From positions 1 through 6,512 of the forward strand of contig JANMQK010000148.1 of the NCBI GenBank assembly GCA_031370485.1: a stretch of DNA of 6,512 nt, read 5' to 3'. Source of the stretch: JANMQK01 sp031370485. GTDB taxonomy: Bacteria; Acidobacteriota; Polarisedimenticolia; Gp22-AA2. A program made the translations under genes and the position numbers. Shown here one piece after another: positions 1-6,512 of the stretch (the first letter of the stretch is position 1; each line of letters opens with the position of its first letter). A model generated the notes under the pieces. It was not told where the DNA came from. It made no database searches and saw only the letters and a program-made list of their open reading frames with translations.

Positions 1-75
1 AGGGCGGCGCGCAGCGAAGCCGAGGGGAGGGGTCGCGCAGCGTCCCGGACCCGTGCCCGGCCACCGCAGGGCGCG

Positions 76-99
76 GCTCCGGCGCCCGGGAGCCGGAGC
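76..99. repeat. GC-rich inverted repeat (8-bp stem) upstream of the ybjQ-like gene
   Basis: GCTCCGGC (76-83) is the exact reverse complement of GCCGGAGC (92-99), leaving an 8-base loop that contains CCCGGG. A second, overlapping 7-bp pairing (74-80 with 89-95) is also possible. No run of T follows on either strand, so it is not a canonical intrinsic terminator. It ends one base before a TTGACA hexamer. It may be the end of an upstream transcription unit, an operator-like site, or chance in GC-rich DNA. Confidence 0.4.
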
Positions 100-100
100 A

Positions 101-130
101 TTGACAGCGCGGCGCGAGTGCGCGGATGAT
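101..130 (+). promoter_or_regulatory. Candidate sigma70-type promoter for the ybjQ-adh pair
   Basis: A perfect -35 hexamer TTGACA lies at 101-106, followed after 18 bases by GATGAT (125-130), which matches four of six bases of the -10 consensus. Transcription would start near 137 and leave a leader of about 38 bases before the ATG at 175. AT-rich hexamers are uncommon in this GC-rich DNA, which adds some weight, but the -10 is weak. This is an inference from sequence only. Confidence 0.4.
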
Positions 131-174
131 CGGCGTGCGCCTGGCGCGCGGTTGGCTTGCGGGGGGAACGATCC

Positions 175-504
175 ATGGATCACGCCATGACCACCACGGC
201 CTTCACCCTGGAAGGGTACCGGATCGCCCGAAGCCTGGGTGTCGTGCGGGGAATCACGGTGCGGTCGCGCTCCATCTTCGGGACGATCGGAGGCTCCCTG
301 CAGACGCTCGTCGGGGGGAACATCACCCTTTTCACCTCGCTGTGCGAGAAAACCCGCTCCGAATCGTTCGACATGATGGTGCAGCACGCGCGGGACCTCG
401 GGGCGAACGCGGTCGTGGGGGTGAGGTACGACGGCACCGAGGTGATGCAGGGAGTGACCGAGGTCCTCTGTTACGGGACCGCGGTGGTCGTGGAGCGCGT
501 CTGA
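175..504 (+). CDS. YbjQ/UPF0145 family protein (putative heavy-metal-binding domain)
   Basis: This predicted 109-residue cytosolic protein belongs to the YbjQ_1 (UPF0145, PF01906) family. Members are about 100-110 residues and form small ring oligomers; their biochemical role is not established, although they are often labelled heavy-metal-binding. Visible family features are the N-terminal TLEGYRI strand (11-17), the GVVRG turn (22-26), a central SIFGTIGGSLQTLVGG stretch (33-48), a helix ending in ARDLGANAVVGVRYD (72-86), and a final strand YGTAVVVE (100-107). The length is normal and there is no signal peptide or membrane segment. I chose ATG 175 because a purine-rich ribosome-binding stretch, GGGGGGAA (161-168), lies just upstream; TTG 157 and ATG 187 are alternatives. 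The alcohol dehydrogenase gene starts 20 bases after the stop, so the two are probably cotranscribed. Family assignment is firm; function is unknown. Confidence 0.92.
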   Translation: MDHAMTTTAFTLEGYRIARSLGVVRGITVRSRSIFGTIGGSLQTLVGGNITLFTSLCEKTRSESFDMMVQHARDLGANAVVGVRYDGTEVMQGVTEVLCYGTAVVVERV

Positions 505-524
505 CCGCGCTCGCCTCGCCTCCC

Positions 525-1526
525 ATGAGCACGATGCACGCCATGCTGCTGGAGGCCCCCGGGGGGGCCCTTCGATTCGCCGAGATCCCGCTCCCCCTGC
601 CCGGCCCGGGCCAGGTGCTTCTGAGCGTGACCGCCTGCGCCGTGTGCCGCACCGACCTCCACATAGTTGACGGCGACCTGTCCCGGCCCAAGCTGCCGCT
701 CGTATTGGGCCACGAGATCGTCGGCAGGATCGCCGCGATCGGGCCGGGCGTGTCGCGGCTCGCGGCCGGCGAGCGGGTCGGAGTCCCCTGGCTCGGGTGG
801 ACCTGCGACGCCTGTGGCTTCTGCCGCGCCGGGCGCGAGAATCTCTGCGACCGCGCGCGGTTCACCGGGTACCAGATCGACGGCGGCTACGCCGAATTCA
901 CGGTGGCCGACGAGCGTTTCTGCCTCCGGCTCCCCGAGGAGTATTCCGACGCCGAGGCGGCGCCCCTTCTCTGCGCCGGCCTCATCGGGAACCGCTCGCT
1001 GCGCGCGGCCGGCGGGGCCGGGCGCCTGGGGCTCTACGGCTTCGGGGCGGCGGCGCACATCGTCCTCCAGGTCGCCCGCCACGAGGGCCGCCGCGTCTTC
1101 GCCTTCACCCGTCCCGGTGACGGGGACAGCCAGCGCTTCGCTCGCTCGCTGGGGGCCGAATGGGCGGGGGGATCCGACGAGCCGCCGCCCGAGCCGCTCG
1201 ATGCGGCGATCATCTTCGCTCCCGTCGGCGCGCTCGTCCCGGCGGCGCTCGAGGCGGTGATCAAGGGGGGAACGGTTGTGTGCGCGGGAATCCACATGAG
1301 CGACATCCCGGCTTTCCCCTACGGGCTCTTGTGGGGCGAGCGGGTCGTGCGCTCGGTCGCCAACCTCACGCGGCGCGACGGCATCGAGTTCATGGCGCTC
1401 GCGCCGTCGGTCCCGGTCCGCACCGAGGTCACGCGGTTCCCGCTGGAGAGGGCCAACGAGGCCTTGGGGGCGCTGCGCTCCGGCGACCTGCAGGGGGCGG
1501 CGGTCCTCACCCCCGGCGGCGGGTGA
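525..1526 (+). CDS. Zinc-dependent alcohol dehydrogenase family protein (CAD2 / propanol-preferring type)
   Basis: This 333-residue medium-chain dehydrogenase should interconvert primary alcohols and aldehydes with NAD(P)(H) in the cytosol. The N-terminal GroES-like domain carries the catalytic-zinc ligands Cys41, His63-Glu64 (GHE motif) and Cys150. The structural-zinc cluster is Cys94, Cys97, Cys100 and Cys108. The Rossmann domain begins near 168 with the loop GFGAAAH (172-178), an Ala-rich variant of the usual GxGxxG. Together with the IHMSDIPAF and RSVANLTR stretches near the C-terminus, this is characteristic of the CAD2 subgroup, which includes mycobacterial AdhA. Length is normal for this compact group and no key residue is missing. 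The start is ATG 525; the 20 bases before it are pyrimidine-rich with no Shine-Dalgarno sequence, which suggests translational coupling to the upstream gene. ATG 534 and 543 are alternatives. The natural substrate cannot be told from sequence. Confidence 0.96.
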   Translation: MSTMHAMLLEAPGGALRFAEIPLPLPGPGQVLLSVTACAVCRTDLHIVDGDLSRPKLPLVLGHEIVGRIAAIGPGVSRLAAGERVGVPWLGWTCDACGFCRAGRENLCDRARFTGYQIDGGYAEFTVADERFCLRLPEEYSDAEAAPLLCAGLIGNRSLRAAGGAGRLGLYGFGAAAHIVLQVARHEGRRVFAFTRPGDGDSQRFARSLGAEWAGGSDEPPPEPLDAAIIFAPVGALVPAALEAVIKGGTVVCAGIHMSDIPAFPYGLLWGERVVRSVANLTRRDGIEFMALAPSVPVRTEVTRFPLERANEALGALRSGDLQGAAVLTPGGG

Positions 1527-1529
1527 GAA

Positions 1530-1542
1530 AGCGCGTCGCGCT
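1530..1542. other. Short palindrome between convergent genes
   Basis: AGCGCG-T-CGCGCT is a perfect 13-base inverted repeat. It fills almost the whole 14-base gap between the adh stop codon (1524-1526) and the stop codon of the minus-strand dehydrogenase (1541-1543). As RNA it could form a five-pair stem with a three-base loop on either strand. There is no T tract, so it is at best a weak bidirectional terminator or pause site, and chance is possible in such GC-rich sequence. Confidence 0.3.
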
Positions 1543-2581
1543 AGTACCCCGCCTCGCGGTCGACTTCGTTGACGAGCGGCTCCGAGGCCTGGTAGCGCTT
1601 CAGGTTCCTGAGGAAGAGCTCGGCCGAAAGCGCCATGTACCGCGGGTGCATTCCCGCGATGTGCGGGGTGATGACGACCTGGGGCATGGTCCAGAGGGGG
1701 CTCGCGTGAGGCAGGGGCTCGGTGGCGAACACATCGAGACCGGCGCCGGCAATCCAGCCCTCCCGCAGGGCGCGTACCAGCGCCGATTCCTGGATCAGGG
1801 CGCCGCGGCCGATGTTGATCAGGATCGAGGTCGGCTTCATCCGCTTGAGCTGCCGCTCGCCGAGAAGCCCCTGGGTTGCAGGGGTCAGCGGCAGCGCCAC
1901 GACCAGGATGTCGGCGCTGCGCATCAGAAGATCCATGCGCCCGGCGACGAGCAGGCGATCGACATAGTCCGGCTTGGGCCGGGCCGTCCGCACCAGGCCC
2001 CACACCGTCATGCCGAAGGCGCGCGCCCGGACCGCCAGCTCCCGCCCGATGTCGCCGAGACCCAGGATGCACAGGGTCTTTCCCTGGGTTTCCTCGATGG
2101 GGGATTTGCGCGCGTAGAGAGTCTCCTGAGCCCACTCCCGGCGCATCTGGGCCTGGATGGAGGGCGCGATCCCGCGGGTCAGCGCCAGGATCAGCCCCAT
2201 GGTGTGCTCCGCCACGGCCACCGAGTTGACCCCGCGCGAGGAGGTCACCCGGATCGAGGTCTTCAAGAGCTCCGGGTTCAAGACCCGGTCGACCCCCGCG
2301 AGCGGCGTGTGCAGCCATTTCAGTGCTTCCGCCTTCTCGACGTGACGCCGCGCCAGGCCCCAGGCGAACAGGAGCTCGGCCCCTGGCAGGGCGCGCAGAA
2401 AATCCTTCTCGGACGCCGGCACGTCCACCTCGAACGCCGGGCGGGCCCGGCGTCGGATTTTCTCGACGTCGGCGTGCTTCAACCGCCAGACCGCCATGCG
2501 GTGCGGCAGGTAGATGACAAGTCGGCGCGGCTTGCGGGATGGCACGGTGGCGGTTCTCCGGTTCTTGACGCCGGGGCACAT
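1541..2581 (-). CDS. D-2-hydroxyacid dehydrogenase (NAD(P)-dependent)
   Basis: This 346-residue enzyme of the D-isomer-specific 2-hydroxyacid dehydrogenase family should reversibly reduce a 2-keto acid, such as glyoxylate, hydroxypyruvate or a related acid, in the cytosol. The dinucleotide-binding domain is inserted centrally with the loop GLGDIG (174-179). The catalytic set is complete: Arg259 in INIGRG, Glu288 in FATEP, and His307 in TPHIAG. After the second Rossmann strand the sequence reads VWGLVRTAR (193-201), with Arg rather than an acidic residue, which favours NADP(H) over NAD(H); this is an inference. ATG 2581 is kept because the first 12 codons already show coding-like third positions (11 of 12 G or C), but it has no Shine-Dalgarno sequence. 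GTG at 2545 (residue 13) has a GGAG at 2559-2556, ten bases upstream, and is a real alternative. The gene converges on adh and diverges from uvrA. Substrate unknown. Confidence 0.95.
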   Translation of the reverse strand: MCPGVKNRRTATVPSRKPRRLVIYLPHRMAVWRLKHADVEKIRRRARPAFEVDVPASEKDFLRALPGAELLFAWGLARRHVEKAEALKWLHTPLAGVDRVLNPELLKTSIRVTSSRGVNSVAVAEHTMGLILALTRGIAPSIQAQMRREWAQETLYARKSPIEETQGKTLCILGLGDIGRELAVRARAFGMTVWGLVRTARPKPDYVDRLLVAGRMDLLMRSADILVVALPLTPATQGLLGERQLKRMKPTSILINIGRGALIQESALVRALREGWIAGAGLDVFATEPLPHASPLWTMPQVVITPHIAGMHPRYMALSAELFLRNLKRYQASEPLVNEVDREAGY

Positions 2582-2592
2582 TCTACGACAAG

Positions 2593-2619
2593 GCGGCGCC
2601 TACTCCACCGCGGCGCCGC
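2593..2619. repeat. Inverted repeat in the uvrA / hydroxyacid dehydrogenase intergenic region
   Basis: GCGGCGCC (2593-2600) and GGCGCCGC (2612-2619) are exact reverse complements separated by 11 bases. The right arm is also part of a self-complementary 10-mer, GCGGCGCCGC (2610-2619). On the minus strand the hairpin would end 11 bases before the ATG at 2581, close to where a ribosome would bind. No T run follows on either strand. It could be an operator, a leader hairpin affecting translation, or a chance GC palindrome. Confidence 0.4.
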
Positions 2620-2649
2620 ATATCATCACCGCCCCGGCGGCACCCCTGT

Positions 2650-2679
2650 TTGACACTGTCCTCGCTGCTGCCCTAACAT
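2650..2679 (+). promoter_or_regulatory. Probable sigma70-type promoter of uvrA
   Basis: A perfect TTGACA (2650-2655) is followed after 18 bases by TAACAT (2674-2679), matching four of six -10 bases including the conserved TA at the start and the final T. The start of transcription would fall near 2686, giving a leader of about 50 bases. A short GACA-C-TGTC palindrome (2652-2660) overlaps the -35. I see no E. coli-type CTGT-N8-ACAG, GAAC-N4-GTTC or GTTC-N7-GTTC LexA site nearby, so SOS control is not evident from known motifs. Confidence 0.5.
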
Positions 2680-2736
2680 CGCTGATCGGCCCAAAGAGCG
2701 CCCGGCGCGCCGTCCACGAGGGGGTCTGAGCCCTGC

Positions 2737-5649
<2,913 letters not shown>

Positions 5650-5651
5650 GG

Positions 5652-5657
5652 TAGAAT
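5652..5657 (+). promoter_or_regulatory. -10-like element directly upstream of the PLP enzyme start
   Basis: TAGAAT matches five of six bases of the -10 consensus in an otherwise GC-rich spacer. Only eight bases separate it from the GTG start at 5666, so a transcript from it would begin at or within a couple of bases of the start codon, that is, almost leaderless. No good -35 is visible at the usual distance. The overlapping GAGGT (5648-5652) could instead serve as a distant Shine-Dalgarno sequence, 13 bases from the GTG, on a transcript read through from uvrA. Confidence 0.35.
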
Positions 5658-5665
5658 ACGGTCCC

Positions 5666-6512
5666 GTGAAAACCGTCTACGACAGCGTCATCGACGCAAT
5701 CGGTCACACGCCCATGGTTCGCCTGAACCGGATCGGCCGCGAGACCGGGGCGACCCTCCTCGCCAAGCTCGAGTACCTGAACCCCGGCAACTCGGTGAAG
5801 GATCGGATCGCGGTGCAGATGATCGCGGACGCCGAGGCGAAGGGCCTCCTCAAGTCGGGGGGCACCATCGTCGAGTGCACCAGCGGCAATACCGGCATGG
5901 GGCTGGCGATGGTCGGCACGGCCCGCGGCTACCGGACGATCCTGGTCATGCCCGACAAGGTGAGCGAGGAGAAGATCAAGGCCCTGCGCGCCTTCGGGGC
6001 CAAGGTGATCACGACCCCGACGGCGGTCTCGCCCGAGGATCCGCGCTCGTACTACTCGGTGGCGCAACGGATATCCTCCGAGACCGAGAACTGCTTCTTC
6101 GCCAACCAGTACCAGAACCTGAGCAACCCCGAGGCGCACTTCCGCACCACGGGCCCGGAAATCTGGGAGCAGGTCGGCCCTGCCCTCGACGCCGTCGTGG
6201 TCGCGACGGGCACCGGGGGGACCTTGACCGGCATCGGCCGCTATCTCAAGTCGCGAAAGCCCGGTATCCGCATGGTGATGGTCGATCCGGTCGGGTCGAT
6301 CCTCTACGACTATTTCCGGACGGGCACCGCCCCGAAGGTGTTCAAGACGTACAAGGTCGAGGGATTCGGCGAGGACTTCATCCCCGGCGCCCTCGACATC
6401 TCGATGGTGGACGACGCCTACCAGGTCAGCGACCGGGAGTGCTTCCAGATGGCGCGCGAGCTCACCCGCAAGGAGGGGCTGTTCACCGGCGGCTCGGGCG
6501 GGGGGGCGGTCG
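5666..6512 (+). CDS. Cystathionine beta-synthase-type PLP-dependent enzyme (3' end missing)
   Basis: The frame is open from GTG 5666 to the window edge (282 codons) and encodes the fold-type II PLP core shared by cystathionine beta-synthase and cysteine synthase. Visible are the Schiff-base lysine Lys45 in NSVKDR (42-47), the substrate loop TSGNTG (72-77), the phosphate-binding GTGGT (182-186) and the GGSGGG segment with Ser277, which should contact the pyridine nitrogen. Stretches such as SPEDPRSYYSV (122-132), NQYQNLSNP (147-155), DPVGS (207-211) and VEGFGEDFIP (231-240) resemble cystathionine beta-synthases (serine plus homocysteine to cystathionine) more than O-acetylserine sulfhydrylases. 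Such bacterial proteins often continue into a C-terminal pair of CBS domains, which would lie beyond the edge. GTG is chosen because the conserved region begins immediately after it. The gene lies 16 bases after uvrA. Cysteine synthase activity remains possible. Confidence 0.93.
   Translation, partial: MKTVYDSVIDAIGHTPMVRLNRIGRETGATLLAKLEYLNPGNSVKDRIAVQMIADAEAKGLLKSGGTIVECTSGNTGMGLAMVGTARGYRTILVMPDKVSEEKIKALRAFGAKVITTPTAVSPEDPRSYYSVAQRISSETENCFFANQYQNLSNPEAHFRTTGPEIWEQVGPALDAVVVATGTGGTLTGIGRYLKSRKPGIRMVMVDPVGSILYDYFRTGTAPKVFKTYKVEGFGEDFIPGALDISMVDDAYQVSDRECFQMARELTRKEGLFTGGSGGGAV

Larger units (their letters stand above)
1..174. other. Upstream region without a convincing gene
   Basis: All three forward frames are short and of low complexity, rich in Arg, Ala, Gly and Pro, and none resembles a protein family. 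Frame 1 is open from the window edge to a TGA at 127-129 and could in principle be the tail of a gene cut by the left edge, but nothing supports that. The octamer GCGCAGCG occurs twice (9-16 and 35-42). The recognisable content is a GC-rich hairpin at 76-99 and a promoter-like element at 101-130, both listed separately. Confidence 0.5.

Noticed and set aside
126..524. In-frame N-terminal extension of the alcohol dehydrogenase by 133 residues
   Set aside because: It overlaps the YbjQ-family gene in another frame, is low complexity, and the known enzyme family begins at about the ATG at 525.
471..2579. Minus-strand open frame of about 700 codons spanning adh and the hydroxyacid dehydrogenase
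   Set aside because: It overlaps two genes with complete catalytic motifs, shows low-complexity Arg/Gly/Pro/Ala composition and no family resemblance. Long non-coding frames are expected in DNA with such high third-position GC.
2592..2617. Pair of CGGCGCC direct repeats as an operator
   Set aside because: The seven-base repeats (2594-2600 and 2611-2617) are a by-product of the self-complementary GGCGCC core of the inverted repeat already listed.
1160..2653. Plus-strand open frame of about 500 codons opposite the hydroxyacid dehydrogenase
   Set aside because: It is composed of Arg/Gly/Ala-rich sequence without motifs and lies across the convergent junction; the minus-strand gene explains the region.

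Overview
This is a GC-rich window (by eye well above 65% G+C, with nearly every third codon position G or C) from a bacterial chromosome. It holds five protein genes, one cut by the right edge. I see no tRNA, rRNA, CRISPR array, transposase, phage or plasmid gene. The gene content and codon bias fit an uncultured high-GC bacterium, for example Acidobacteriota or a deltaproteobacterial-type lineage, but the sequence alone does not settle the phylum.

Layout. Positions 1-174 contain no convincing gene, only a GC-rich hairpin followed by a sigma70-like promoter. Next come two codirectional genes: a small YbjQ/UPF0145 family protein (175-504) and, 20 bases later, a zinc-dependent alcohol dehydrogenase of the propanol-preferring (CAD2-like) group (525-1526). 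A D-2-hydroxyacid dehydrogenase (1541-2581, minus strand) converges on this pair, with only 14 bases between the two stop codons. A 155-base divergent intergenic region (2582-2736) separates it from uvrA. That region carries a good promoter for uvrA and an 8-bp-stem inverted repeat in the presumed leader of the dehydrogenase gene. uvrA (2737-5649) is complete and intact, and 16 bases later a cystathionine beta-synthase-type PLP enzyme begins (5666) and runs off the window.

How the genes relate. The YbjQ-ADH pair probably forms one transcription unit. uvrA and the PLP enzyme may be cotranscribed, but a -10-like element in their short spacer suggests the second gene could also have its own, possibly leaderless, transcript. 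The two oxidoreductases (alcohol/aldehyde and 2-keto/2-hydroxy acid interconversion), the excision-repair ATPase and the transsulfuration enzyme do not form a recognisable single pathway. This looks like ordinary housekeeping chromosome, and I found no evidence of a new defence, mobile or biosynthetic system. The points worth a second look are small regulatory ones: start-codon context, GC-rich palindromes and promoter-like elements.
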